Assembly: GCA_002387735.1 (NCBI GenBank)
Contig: DGKJ01000112.1
Span: forward strand, 8,761-48,904
Direction: 5' to 3'
DNA from: Bacteriovoracaceae bacterium UBA4573
GTDB lineage: Bacteria > Bdellovibrionota > UBA1018 > UBA923
Length of the DNA: 40,144 bases
The first letter of the stretch is position 1, and each line of letters opens with the position of its first letter. The position numbers and the translations under genes are program-made. This document shows positions 6,998-18,600 of this stretch, in pieces. The notes below the pieces were generated by a model that did not search any database, had not been told where the DNA came from, and was given only the letters and a program-made list of their open reading frames with translations.

Positions 6998-9893
6998 ATT
7001 CCGCCAAGATCTTTCTCAGATGTTTGCCAGTTAGCGATGACTCAATATTGATTAGTTCTTCCGGCGTCCCGCAACCTACAATTTGACCTCCCGTTTCTCC
7101 GCCACCAGGGCCTAGGTCAACCACCCAATCGGCTTGGGCGATAACGTCGAGGTTGTGTTCGATCACCAAAACAGTATTTCTTTGGTCGACCAGTTCATGA
7201 AGTACGCGAATAAGCTTTCGCACGTCGTCGACGTGCAGACCTGTGGTCGGTTCGTCGAAAATATAAAGTACATTGCTATTCATTTTTCCTTCGAGCACCG
7301 ATGCGATCTTGAGTCGTTGCGACTCACCACCTGAAAGTGTGGTTGAACTCTGTCCCAACTGAAGATATCCGAGACCCACGCGTTTGAGCGTTTGAAGCTT
7401 AGAGCTCACGGCGGGATATTCCCGAAAGAGGTCGATGCACTCTTCGATGGTGGTTCCTAGTAGTTGGAAGACATTTTTCTTTTTAAATTCGACTTCCAGA
7501 ACCGTTTTTTTGAACTTGCGGCCTTCGCATTCGTCGCAGGGAATTTGAACGTCGGCCATGAAATGCATGTCGAGTGAAATGCTGCCTTCGCCCTTACAAA
7601 CAGGGCAGCGCCCTCCATCTACGTTGAACGAAAAATACTGGGGCGAAAAACCTCTCCGAATCGATAGGGACTGATTGGAATAGATCTTTCGAACATCATC
7701 CCAAATTTTTAAATAAGTAGCCGGGTTTGAGCGTGCACTGCGGCCAATAGGTTTTTGATCGAGCATCACGACGTCTGAAATGCTATCGGCACCGTAGAGT
7801 CTACGAAACTTCCCGACATCAACATTTTCACGATGAAACAACCGATGCAAAGCGTTGTAAAGTGTGCGGTGAATGAGAGTCGTTTTTCCGCTGCCAGATA
7901 AACCGGTAACCGCAACGAGTTGATGTAGCGGAATCTCAAGTTCGAGGTCTTTAAGATTGTTTTCGCAGGCCCCTTCAATTCGAATAGTTTTATCCCCGCG
8001 GGGGCGACGTTCCACCCTTTTTTCAATCGAAAAAGTTCGCGAAAGATATTTTGCAGTGAGGCAGCCCTTATTATTTAGAACCTCTTGAAGTGAGCCAGCG
8101 GCCACGACTTCACCCCCTCGGTGCCCGGCGTGGGGCCCGAGTTCGATGATATGATCGGCACTCGCGATCAAGTCCAAATCGTGCTCTACCACCACTAAGC
8201 TATTGCCGTGGTCGCGCAGTTGGTGAAGAAGCGTGATTAGTTTTTCAGTGTCTTCAGGATGTAGCCCGATACTGGGTTCGTCGAGTACGTAGAGTGTAGA
8301 ACACAAGCGATTCCCGAGTTGGGTTGCGAGATTGATGCGTTGGCACTCGCCACCAGACAATGTTTTGGCCAAACGTCCCAGCGTTAAGTAGCCTACCCCG
8401 ACGTTCTTTAAAAAGCTCAGACGCCCGCGAATTTGCTTCAACACATCTTCGGCAACTTTTTGGTCGTAGGAATTCAAATTCATTTCCGAAAAGAAGCGGT
8501 CAGCATCAATGATCGGAAGAGAAACCACTTCGGCGATATTTTTTTTTGGTTCCGTGGGTAAAAAGACCGAAAGGCTTTGGGGCCCCAATCGAGAACCTTT
8601 GCAGGAGTTGCACATTCGTTGGGTTTGGTAGCGTCTGATAAAAACCCTTACGTACAGTTTATACTTCCAAGCTTTTAACTCTTCGAAACAACCGTTGATT
8701 CCCGGAAACCCTTTTTTGGCACCGTCCCCATTCCAGATAAGATTCTTTTGTTCCTGAGTAAGGTCTTCGTAGCGTTTTCCGACTGGTATTTTGTGTTTCT
8801 CACAAAACTTAATTAAATCGTGATGCCACTCTTGGTAAGCAGGTTTGGTAAAAGGATCAACCGCACCATTTTTTAGAGTTTTTCTTTTCTCAGGAACGAC
8901 TAAATCCTCGTCAAGTTCCAGATTAAAACCAAATCCACTGCAGTCGGAGCAGGCTCCAAGAGGACTATTAAACGAAAAAAATTGAGGTTCGGGCTTTCGA
9001 TGAGTGGTGCCACAAGCATCACAACTAAACGCGTTCGAAAAATTGAGCATTCGCCAACGAGAGTTCGAATCTTCAACGACGCCGATTGTTAGTTTTCCGT
9101 TTCCTTGGCCGAACGCCTGATCGAGTGCATCGCGCAAACGGGCGTCGGTCACCGGTTTTTCGGGGCGCGCCATTCGATCAATAACAAGGGCGACGGTAGA
9201 TACTTTAGTCGGAATTTTTTCTACCTCTGAAAGTTCCAGAACAAGGTCCTGTTGATCGTTCGAAAGAGCAATTCGTTCAAAGCCCGACGACATGAGAAAC
9301 TTGCGTGTATCTGGCCATTCTTTTTTGGAAATGGCCGGAATCGGAGCGAGCACATAAAACCGGGCATCGGGTTTTAGTTTCTCAATTTCTCGCGCCACCG
9401 TTTCTGAAGAATGTTCGAGAACTGGTGCGCCGCACTTAGTGCAGAAAGTCCGACCGATTTTCGAAAATAGTAACCGAAGGTAATCATAAATTTCGCTCAT
9501 GGTTGCCACAGTTGAGCGACTGTTGTTGATGTGGTTTTTTTGTTCGAGAGCAATTGAGGGGCAAATATTTTCAATCGATTCGATATCTGGTTTCGGCATT
9601 TTTTCTAAAAACTGCCGTGTGTAAGTTGAAAGGGATTCTACGTAGCGGCGCTGACCCTCGGCAAACAGCGTATCAAAAACGAGCGATGATTTTCCGGAAC
9701 CAGAGACTCCCGTAACAACGGTGAATTTTTTTTGAGGGATATCGACATCGATATTTTTTAAACAATTAGTTTTCGCTCCGCGTAATTTAATATAACGCAA
9801 AACGTCATTTTTGTTTTTCGTATTCTGCAGCGGTTTTTCAGCGATTTTTTGCGATGTTACTTTAATTTCTGGCATGATGCGCAACGCTAGCAT
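6996..9893 (-). CDS. uvrA: UvrA, excinuclease ABC subunit A
   Basis: Damage-sensing ATPase of nucleotide excision repair; acts as a dimer with UvrB. All hallmarks are present: two Walker A motifs (GVSGSGKSS near residues 62-70 and GLSGSGKTT in the second half), two ABC signatures (LSGGECQR and LSGGESQR), and zinc fingers of the CxxC-x19-CxxC type (CDACG with CSDC; CPVC with CDEC). A further CTKC pair lies in the UvrB-binding region. The frame opens at 9962, but that gives an unusually long N-terminus; ATG codons at 9893 and 9875 are better candidates. I use 9893 (965 residues, near the family's roughly 940). No SOS-box-like palindrome was recognised upstream. Confidence 0.96.
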   Translation of the reverse strand: MLALRIMPEIKVTSQKIAEKPLQNTKNKNDVLRYIKLRGAKTNCLKNIDVDIPQKKFTVVTGVSGSGKSSLVFDTLFAEGQRRYVESLSTYTRQFLEKMPKPDIESIENICPSIALEQKNHINNSRSTVATMSEIYDYLRLLFSKIGRTFCTKCGAPVLEHSSETVAREIEKLKPDARFYVLAPIPAISKKEWPDTRKFLMSSGFERIALSNDQQDLVLELSEVEKIPTKVSTVALVIDRMARPEKPVTDARLRDALDQAFGQGNGKLTIGVVEDSNSRWRMLNFSNAFSCDACGTTHRKPEPQFFSFNSPLGACSDCSGFGFNLELDEDLVVPEKRKTLKNGAVDPFTKPAYQEWHHDLIKFCEKHKIPVGKRYEDLTQEQKNLIWNGDGAKKGFPGINGCFEELKAWKYKLYVRVFIRRYQTQRMCNSCKGSRLGPQSLSVFLPTEPKKNIAEVVSLPIIDADRFFSEMNLNSYDQKVAEDVLKQIRGRLSFLKNVGVGYLTLGRLAKTLSGGECQRINLATQLGNRLCSTLYVLDEPSIGLHPEDTEKLITLLHQLRDHGNSLVVVEHDLDLIASADHIIELGPHAGHRGGEVVAAGSLQEVLNNKGCLTAKYLSRTFSIEKRVERRPRGDKTIRIEGACENNLKDLELEIPLHQLVAVTGLSGSGKTTLIHRTLYNALHRLFHRENVDVGKFRRLYGADSISDVVMLDQKPIGRSARSNPATYLKIWDDVRKIYSNQSLSIRRGFSPQYFSFNVDGGRCPVCKGEGSISLDMHFMADVQIPCDECEGRKFKKTVLEVEFKKKNVFQLLGTTIEECIDLFREYPAVSSKLQTLKRVGLGYLQLGQSSTTLSGGESQRLKIASVLEGKMNSNVLYIFDEPTTGLHVDDVRKLIRVLHELVDQRNTVLVIEHNLDVIAQADWVVDLGPGGGETGGQIVGCGTPEELINIESSLTGKHLRKILAE

Positions 9894-9928
9894 GATCGTA
9901 TTTCTTTTAAAAATTTTTGTTGCTGCTC

Positions 9929-10038
9929 TTGACGCATCGGCTAGCGAAGAATAGTTCAACACGTCTTAGGGAAGTTCCTGGGGAGTTTCGGAAAACGATT
10001 TTTGGGGAAGATCCGAAACGAAGGAACTAGGGGGGTTC
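9929..10038 (+). promoter_or_regulatory. Candidate promoter and long leader stem-loop before the exported PrkA operon
   Basis: A nested inverted repeat spans 9973-10028. The outer arms AGTTCCT (9973-9979) and AGGAACT (10022-10028) and the inner arms GTTTCGGA (9985-9992) and TCCGAAAC (10012-10019) are each perfect, giving 15 pairs around a 19-base loop. The 3' arm contains AAGGA, one of two possible ribosome-binding sites for the ATG at 10039; the other is the G-run at 10030-10035. Folding could therefore control translation, or the repeat could be a DNA operator. A TTGACG hexamer (9929-9934) could be a -35 element, but the -10 candidate (AATAGT, 9950-9955, 15-base spacing) is weak. Confidence 0.45.
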
Positions 10039-12588
10039 ATGAATTGTTCCGGCGTTAATGCGTCTACTTTATCTGCAGTACCAGGTAGCAATCACGAAAT
10101 CAGGAAGGCGATTAAGCAGTTTTGTTTGTTTACAGCGACAATTTTAGCGATGGTAGTTTCTTCGCAGGTGTTTGCTTCGGACAAGAATCTTCATTTGTCT
10201 TGTCGCGACATTATTGCGGTCGATGCTGATTCGGAAGAAGCGCTTCAAGATATCGCGCGTTACGAATTCCTCGAACAAGAGCGAAGCCTGCTAGACCTTG
10301 TTTCAAACAACCCAGAGACGAATCTTGTTGTACAGCACCCATGGATCGCGATGAACGCATGGCAGCGTCTTTGGACTATGCTGCACAGCATGGGAGTCGA
10401 GCGAGTGCCGCACCCAGATCGGCCGGGAAAGAAGATTCCCGTGTATAGGTTTTTCGAAGCAGGCGCTGAGCAAACGGGTGGTCGCAAAATCGTAGGTCAC
10501 TACGAAGCGAAAGCCCGCATGGCGAGTGTCATCAAAGCGAGCGGTACAGGCGACGCAGCTAGTCGGTCACTTAATATTTTAGTGGGACCAGCTGGTTCCG
10601 GAAAAACCGAGCTGATCGAAGTTTTGCGAGAAGCTTATCGTTATTTCATGGTCCGAAATCCAGATTTTTTCCTTTATTCGATCGTTTTTAAGAATCTCAA
10701 CGAAATTCCAGCACTTAAAAAATGGCTTCAGGACGAGTATGGCCACGTAGAAGATTTCGTGCCGCCGTATCCGCAATTTCCGTTGGCGATACTTCCTAAG
10801 GCTTTTCAGAAATCGGTGATCAAAATGGCCGAGCCTAGAGTCGCAGAAATGACAGGGGGAATGAAACCTCGCCCGTTTACCGACCTGAGTACTCCACTGG
10901 ACCAAATTCGAGATATGATTCTAGAGCATTATCACCAGATCGAGTTGGCGTCTCCCGGGGAGCGGGTAAAGCGCACGCCACAGGAGCGATTGCTTCATGA
11001 GTTGGCAATTCTCGACAAGCACGTAAAACTTCGCCGTATCGTGCTGGCAGCACCAAAAATCGACGGCAAAGATACCGAAGTAAACTGGCGTAAGTTGTTG
11101 TTGGGTGAAAACCCTGGATTTGTTTTAGATCCAAACAAGAACAACCCGTTCAAGATTGATTATGGCGGGAAAGTACCAAATGCCAATGGCGGCGCCATTT
11201 TGTGGGACGAGTATTTGCGTAACGGAAAAAAACTTCGAGACGCCACGCTAGGAATTATTGAAAGCAACGAAATTAACTCTGAACTTGGGGAAAGCCCCAA
11301 GCTAGATATTGCCGCGTTTGCCGCCAGCAACAACGAAAGTCTTGTGGCCGTGCGTGGAGAAGCTAGTAGCAAGGCGCAGCTCAGTCGGATGCGTCTAAAT
11401 CAAATGCCGTGGCCAATCTGGCCGCACGAAGTTGCGGAAGTTATTTTGTTAGTTAATAAACGCGGCACCTACATGCAAAAACTCGGTGTTCCGGAAGCCG
11501 ACGCCGACGGAGTTGTTCAGTTGCCCGAAGTTAAACCGATTAATCTCTCCGAGCTTTTTCCAATGCGTCAGTACGGAAAGCGCACGGAAGGGTCGGATCG
11601 TCGGTATGCCTTGTTCGTGGGCGAAGGGCCTTCGCGCATAACGATTCAACCGCATGCTTTGATGTTTATGAGCTACGTGACCGCTCTTACACATTTGAGT
11701 TTTGAGGTTCGAGAACTTGAAAAGAAAATGCCGAACTCTTCAATTAAGAATTCGACGGTCTTTAGAGACGGTATCGCACGATTAAAAGCTCTGACCTATA
11801 GAATAGAAACAAGTAAAGAAGACAACTACGCCGAATGGCGCGAGCTGATGAAGGCATCCACGCTTTTGGGTGAAGGCCACTTTGGACTCGATATGCGCCA
11901 TGTAGCTAAGAACTGGTTTCCATTGGCGCTTGAGTTGGCCCGCGATAATGCAAACACTTTAACTGTGGCGGTCGCTAGAGAGGCGTTCGAGCAGTTGCTC
12001 AATCGCGAGGAAGACATTGTTGTTCCCGATAACAATGCAAGGCTCACTTGGTTGGGTTACGCTGACCGGGTCATTGTTGATTTGATTGTACCCGAAATGC
12101 GACGTGACATTATGCGCGCTTGGGGGGCCGAAGAAGGTAACGCCCGGCGCATTTACGACATGCTTCTTAAAGAGCTCATGAATTCTAGTGGGCGAGGCCC
12201 GTCGGAGCGCCTTAAAGACGTAATGAAATTCTATCTCGAAGTGAATCGTGAGCCGTTGGTGCCCGCAAATATTACCGAGTTTTTGGCGCGCGCTCAGGAA
12301 CGACTTTTGGAAACTGGGGGCAAAGGTTTTGTCGATGAACCGCACCCAGGACTCATGGAAGCAATTCACGAGTATCTCGCCGATCAACAGTCGAAAATTG
12401 TTCCGCTAACTGTAATCGCTGATTCGATTGCTGGAATTGAAACTGATGCTGCGAGTTCCGAAGTGCGGGAAGCCTTCAAAAAAGTGATGATCCATGAGTT
12501 GGGGTATGCTTCCGATCGCGCAATTGCTGATGCAATCGCAACTGTGGATGAAGTGCTCTCCAAAAAAGAAGAACTTGAGTCTCGCTAA
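10039..12588 (+). CDS. Exported PrkA (YeaG)-family AAA protein
   Basis: 849 residues; the cytosolic PrkA/YeaG family is about 640. PrkA proteins are AAA ATPases described as Ser/Thr kinases and, in Bacillus, as an ATP-dependent protease, acting in starvation and sporulation. Seen here: Walker A GPAGSGKT (183-190), Walker B AILWDE (386-391) after a GGKVPNANGG segment that mirrors YeaG, a sensor-1-like AASNNES (429-434), and a C-terminal helical part ending HELGYASDRAIADAI, which resembles the YeaG tail. Unusual: the N-terminus is a signal-peptide-like sequence (basic KAIK, hydrophobic LFTATILAMVVSS, then VFA|SD with likely cleavage after A46). The mature protein has a single cysteine, C55, in a CRDII motif shared with the third gene. 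It is the first gene of a three-gene operon. Confidence 0.8.
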   Translation: MNCSGVNASTLSAVPGSNHEIRKAIKQFCLFTATILAMVVSSQVFASDKNLHLSCRDIIAVDADSEEALQDIARYEFLEQERSLLDLVSNNPETNLVVQHPWIAMNAWQRLWTMLHSMGVERVPHPDRPGKKIPVYRFFEAGAEQTGGRKIVGHYEAKARMASVIKASGTGDAASRSLNILVGPAGSGKTELIEVLREAYRYFMVRNPDFFLYSIVFKNLNEIPALKKWLQDEYGHVEDFVPPYPQFPLAILPKAFQKSVIKMAEPRVAEMTGGMKPRPFTDLSTPLDQIRDMILEHYHQIELASPGERVKRTPQERLLHELAILDKHVKLRRIVLAAPKIDGKDTEVNWRKLLLGENPGFVLDPNKNNPFKIDYGGKVPNANGGAILWDEYLRNGKKLRDATLGIIESNEINSELGESPKLDIAAFAASNNESLVAVRGEASSKAQLSRMRLNQMPWPIWPHEVAEVILLVNKRGTYMQKLGVPEADADGVVQLPEVKPINLSELFPMRQYGKRTEGSDRRYALFVGEGPSRITIQPHALMFMSYVTALTHLSFEVRELEKKMPNSSIKNSTVFRDGIARLKALTYRIETSKEDNYAEWRELMKASTLLGEGHFGLDMRHVAKNWFPLALELARDNANTLTVAVAREAFEQLLNREEDIVVPDNNARLTWLGYADRVIVDLIVPEMRRDIMRAWGAEEGNARRIYDMLLKELMNSSGRGPSERLKDVMKFYLEVNREPLVPANITEFLARAQERLLETGGKGFVDEPHPGLMEAIHEYLADQQSKIVPLTVIADSIAGIETDAASSEVREAFKKVMIHELGYASDRAIADAIATVDEVLSKKEELESR

Positions 12589-12610
12589 TCATTAAAGAGG
12601 GCTGTTTGTT

Positions 12611-15600
12611 GTGAAGCTCCGAGAGAACGTTCTGAAATGGTCGATTCTAACTGGTCTGGTGATTGCGCTTTTTGCGTCGAACGCTGAAAGCGCGGTTATC
12701 AGTCGGCAAATCGTTGGTGAAGGCGGTGAAGAGCCTTTCTATGCCAAGTTTGCGGACACGAAGGCAGAGCTAAAAGACCCAGAAGTTCGAAAACAAGTTG
12801 GAATCTACGTTTTGAACCAGAGCGGCGAACTGGAAAAGGTTGTCGAAGGTCAAATTCTTTTTCATAGAATTAAAGGACCTATTCTCCATCGATTCGAAAC
12901 GACAGTCTACAACGGTCTGCATGCAATGGCGGCAATCGTAGATAACCGCCTTAAGATTTTTTCGCTCGCGAGCCGACTAAAAGACCCTGAAAGCGTGATC
13001 GAGCTTGGATCAAAGGGAGCTCAGTTGTTGGATTCAGCTACCAACCGGGTAGTAACGCTTCCTCTTATTCAAGACGCTGAAAATGTTAACTTCATAACTG
13101 GTGAAGCTACGAAAAAAGGCCAAACCTTTGTTGTTTCAATTAAGTTTCCGAAAAAAGATGCTCGTGGAAACGGAGTAACGTTCGCGGGCTTCTTAACTTC
13201 GAAGGAAAATGGCAATGAAGAGTCGCTTGAGATTGCCTCGAACCTATATGTATTGGATTACAAGTATTACAAAGTAACGGAGTTACAGAACTTCATTGCC
13301 GCGGAAGACGATAGGTTAAAAGCGGAATTCGAAACCGTCATTTCACCACTCTACGGGAACGTGTTGGCTTTGCCTGCGTCTTCGGATGACCGCACAGTCA
13401 CAGAGTGGCGAAATACCCAACTTCGAATGATAAAAAACATGCACGGAGACCAACGTGCGTTGGACGAGCTCCCAAGAATCAATCTTTTAACCGGTCAGCG
13501 AATTATTCCCGCCCCGCCTGTTGGGCTCGAAGATGGGGGGCACTGGCGCTTCGAACAACGCTACGATTTACTTGGCGGTAAAAATGAAGTGATTATCAAC
13601 GGCGGCCGTGACGACATTAAGTTGAGCGGTCGATTAAATACGCGCACCGATAAAAAGTCCGGCGGCAATGAAAATTATGCAGTTTTTGAAAACTCGAATG
13701 AACCGAACATTGCCTTATTTACACTCAATGATCAGTTGCACCTAATTCTCGATGATACCAGCGGCAAGACGCGGATCATTCGAGTTGATACCGAAGCTAC
13801 TCCCACAGAGATTACTTTTTTAACTAGAAAAGTGGGATCTGCCACTTACTTAATGCTGTCTGGCAGGCTGACAAACGGGATCGAATTTACGACGGCATAC
13901 GAATTGGTGTTAACTGGACAGCAGGCTCACATTCGCCGCGCGGTGCCGGTGAATTCAATATATTATAAGTCTGCTGATGAGTTGGCTGGCCGATTCATGG
14001 ATGACTTAAATTACGATGGAGCATCAGGCGAACTTCTACTATTTGACGACCTAACACCGCTCGCGGGAAATTTTTCAAAATACCGAGCTGCTCGCCTAGA
14101 GAACCCGGTCGCGCGTCGCTTGAATTTGTTAGAAAGCAACGAGGACAAACAGATTTATTGGTATCCAGATACTGAAAATCAACACTTTCGAGTTGACTGG
14201 CACTCCAACCGACTGTTCATAAAAAAATTAGGCAGTTCCGAGGCGCCTACGAAACTGTTTGATGTACAACCCGACGAGATGACTTTTTTTGCTTTCCCTC
14301 TAGACGGTTCAGAAGAAGACGATGCGCGGGAAAAAAAGAAAGCTAGAACCTACGTTGCGCTGCTATCGATCAAGTCCGGCGATAGAGGTCGCACCCATTC
14401 GTTTCATGTCAGGGATTTAGGAAAAACGCTCCTTGTCGAGCAACATGTTGTTTTGAGCGATACTTTTTATTCGAAGGCGGAATTGGGCCGACGAGTAGTG
14501 TTGGCAGAGGATGATCGATATATCTTTGACGACGTTACCCCTCCGCAACCCTCAATTTCAGCTTACGATTCAGTATATGAAAGCAGTGGGCTTCATATCG
14601 ATATACTTGCGAGCCATGAAAACAAACTGGCTCGCCGACTCAGACGACCAATTGACGAAGTGGAATTGGGCCCCTCTCTAGCGGTTCGTCTCTACGGATA
14701 CGGTGATGAAATAACTCCGCCTTCCGGAGTATATACGGAACGTAAAAAAGGAGCGCCCCTTATTGCGGGGCAATTACTTAGTAGGGCCAACGAAAGTGGC
14801 GAGAAAAAATACTTCGTGCGCCGTACAACGGTGAACCTACCTGGTGAAAATGGCAATAAACCTCTTACGTTTAACGTGAGTGCCGCAATTATTGACCCTT
14901 CGTTTGGCTCTGGTAGTAGGGGTTACAACGTTCAAATTTTCGTAACAAGTCCCGAGGAATCTTCAGTACCATTTTATGCAAAAGAGAGTTTGAGTAGTCC
15001 CTCAAACTCCGGCGACGGGCAGCTGGATCAATTGGAGGCCATCGAATTACGTTCCGGCAAAGGCGAAAATTCCGACAAAGTTTTTCTAATCATGGCGTTT
15101 CGAGACGTTGTGGCGCACGGAAAAATTCTGCGTAAAGGTTACATCGCGGTTAACCCTTACACAGTATCTCTACCAAATAAAAAAGATGCCGAGCGAGGGC
15201 GTGCTAAAGAAGTAATTTTAAGTGCAACCACTAAACCGTTTGTCATTCCTGACATGTCCATCAGTCATAAAGAACTGAACTCGCGATTAGTGTTTGAGGC
15301 TTCCACTGGAGAACCCTGTTGGGAAATGAATCCAGATTTAGACACGGCAGATGCGAATTACGAGGTTTTAAGTTTTCTTTCTGGCAAGGCGTGGAAGCCA
15401 AATTTATCAGAAAATCCAAATGCAAAAGTGGAACGTTTAAAAGACGACGCTTACCGAAAAGGCCAGTCCTGGAAAATTCATGGCCGCAATTCGAATCGGG
15501 CCGAAATCCAAAGTTTAAATAAAATGGACCTTTCGGAATATCGACAAGACGTACTTCCGAAAATTACGGAAGTCATGGCTGAAATGATCGAACCAGGAAC

Positions 15601-18600
15601 TCCGGTAGGACATCGCGTTTTTATCGTCGATAAAACATTAAAATCTTTCGTCGTGAATACGCTTCTCGCTCGCTACATTGATGAACTAGATAAAGCACAG
15701 CCACGACGTTGGAATTACCGAAACGGTGTGCCACTATATTTATTTAATCCCGCGGATATAAAAGAACAGTCGACCGTTATGGAAAATCTCGAAGGCATTC
15801 GAGATATGAAAGGTCGCCCTGTATTGGTCGTAGATTTACAGCACCTCTCGAAAACGGAGATTAATCCGACGCCGGGTAGTGATGGGTTTTATGTGCGAGA
15901 GACCAAAGCTAAAAAGGGGACAGGACCTGAAGCTGAAACCGGTGACGTAGATGTGCTTTCTGAGCAGAAAGTTCCAAGTTTAATGTATTTGTTGGCCACT
16001 GAGGGACAGCGAATCGAACTCGTAAAGTTTCCGAAACTGTCCACTGGATATCGAAAGATATCAACCCTGTTCATAGGTACTAGAGAAGAATGGGCCTCGG
16101 CAAAGGCCAAGACTCCGGAAAATAAATACGGACTATTCGAAAAAGTCGAAGTCATCGATTTAGGTGAACCAACCGCAGAAATGAGAAAAGGACTTTTTCG
16201 CCGTTCCCTTGAAGCCCCAGAGATTAAAGCACTAGAACTGCAGTTCGATAGTTCCGAGATCGCTCGACACGAAAAAAATCTTACCAACGAAGAGCAACTA
16301 GAAAGAATTCTAGACTATATAGTTTCTCGTTCCGAACGGCTTGCTTCCGAAGAAAATCGCGACATTTTTAACGCCTTTCTCCGGTTGCGCAATCAACTTG
16401 TTCGATCGCTGCTTGAAGACGAATATATTCGAAAAAATCGGGTAGTGGATGTTCGATACGTGGACCGAGTTTTCACGCAAGTGTTCAACGTACCACTTAG
16501 TTTAAAAATTCTCCCTGAGAGCGATCCGCTTAAAAAACTTTCCAAACGCAATGCGGTCGTTGAGTGGCAGAAGGCGGGCTACGCAGGGGCATTTTCACTC
16601 AAACAACAAGTAATTGAGACCATTCTCGGCCAAATGCATCGAGACTCGGGCGTAAAAGTTCAAGCATCCTTCCTAATCGTAGGTAGCTCGCGTTCAGGGA
16701 AAACATTCCTTTGGGAAACATTGGTCAAAATGTTGGGACTAAAGAAGTACGATTTCTACGCAAAAGATGTTGCTGAAAACGACGATGCTCAAGCAATAAA
16801 AATTGGTATAACGGAAAGTCTTGGGCGCAAAGATTCGACACTCGACGCCCGTGATCTTACCGGTGCCGGCGACGTGATGAGTCTCGAGACTCAGCTCAAG
16901 CACCTTGAACATTTCTTAACTCGGAAAAACGGAAGTCGTGGGTTCATTCTTTTTGATGATATTCACCGATTCCCGCCGCGAGAGCGTCGCATATTAACCG
17001 AACGAATTCGCGCTCTACTAGAGCAAGAGTATTATGTGGCGCAGTCCACATTTGATAAAAAGATCGTCGAGCGCCCAAGTAGTGGATTGGCGGTTTTTGC
17101 CACGTTGAACCCGCCGGATGACGTTACCCGCATACGGGAGTTTGATCCAAATTGGCATCCGTGGTCGGGCGAAAAACCGCACCCGCTTATTTTGGCTAAG
17201 GCTGCCTTACATGACAAAGAAGTACCGATCGAAGAAAGCTTTTTCACGCGATGGAAGCTACCCTTGTTCATTGATAAATTTCCAATCGGCGCCAAGAGTC
17301 CGGAACTCGTAAATAACATAGTTAAACTTTCGCGCGATGCTCTTGAGGATTCCGGAAATCCGTTTTTAGTCACACCCGAAGTTATCGCCTCTCTGGTCTA
17401 TGGATTTCGCGACGAAAACGCTAAAACGTTTCTTTCAGATTCTTCTTCCGCGTTAATTCAGTTAATCGCTCGTGCTCAGTCGGCCTATTCCGCGCCTAAA
17501 ATTATCGCTCTACGTGAAGGCAGCCCTTTGCCCGATCTATCTGCAGAAGTAAAAATCGAACCCTATGCGGAGAGCAAAAACAAAAAACCGCAGATACGCG
17601 ATCATGTAAATCAGCACTTTGTAGCGTTGTCATTTGACGAAGGTTATACTGGGCACCTGGAATTGCTACGTCTCATGGTAGACTCGTTTCGAATCCGAGT
17701 TTACGAAGAGCTTGTTCAGGAACTGTCGCAATCGGAACGCTACGCGCTTGATGTAAAAATTGCATCTTCAGTTTTGGCGCCTGCCCTCTATGGACTTGGG
17801 CGACACATGATGGAGCGGCCGAAGTTGCCACTAAAGTTTCTGCAGCTCGATGCTTACAAGTTGGGTGGAACCTCAAAAGCTGACGAATTAGTTTTCCACG
17901 AGGAATTAAAAAAACTAGCAGACCGTGAACCGACTGAATTTTTTCCGCAGGGGTTTGATCGGACTCAGCGAATTAAGGGTTTAATTAGCGCAATTGAAAA
18001 GCGACGTGGCACGGGTCCCGAGGGATTCACGCGACAACAGGTTTTAAGAGAGTACGTCGAGTATGCCCAGATCGAACTTTATGAAGCTTTTTTAGCAACG
18101 ATGCGATTAAGAACCACCCAACCATTTCCTAAACCAATGGATTGGTTGAGGTCGCTCACGCCGCAGTCTGCCGGCGAAGCCAGCCCGTTTAAGGTGTTAG
18201 CTCCAAAATTGGTCCAAGTGTTTGATCGTTTCAGAAAAGATATTCTCGACGCACGACTTTATCACGGCGTGCCCTCAGAAAATATTCCGGATTTTTACGA
18301 TGTATCGAGACTGTTTGGATTTGTTTTGGATAAGGCGATGACACGCCTACCGTGGTCGGAAAGCACGACCTTCATGGTCGATTCGTTAAGTCTTTTGAGT
18401 GACGACATGAATTTAGCGCAAATGCGGGGTGTGCAGGATTTCTTCTTTCTACGCCCTACCGCGATCATTCGACCTACTACGCGTGACTTAATGATTGAGT
18501 CAGTGGTGAGCTCGCCGGTAGTTCAAGGGATCGACGAAAAGCGCCGGGACGAATTGGAGAAGCGATTCCAACTAACCTGTAAGGAAATTTTGGAAAAGTG

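Noticed and set aside
9894..9972. SOS (LexA) box upstream of uvrA
   Set aside because: No palindrome resembling known LexA sites was found between uvrA and the PrkA operon.
10189..10206. CRDII cysteine as a lipoprotein site in the PrkA-like protein
   Set aside because: The residues before the cysteine (LHLS) do not fit a lipobox, and a signal peptidase I site (VFA) lies nine residues earlier.
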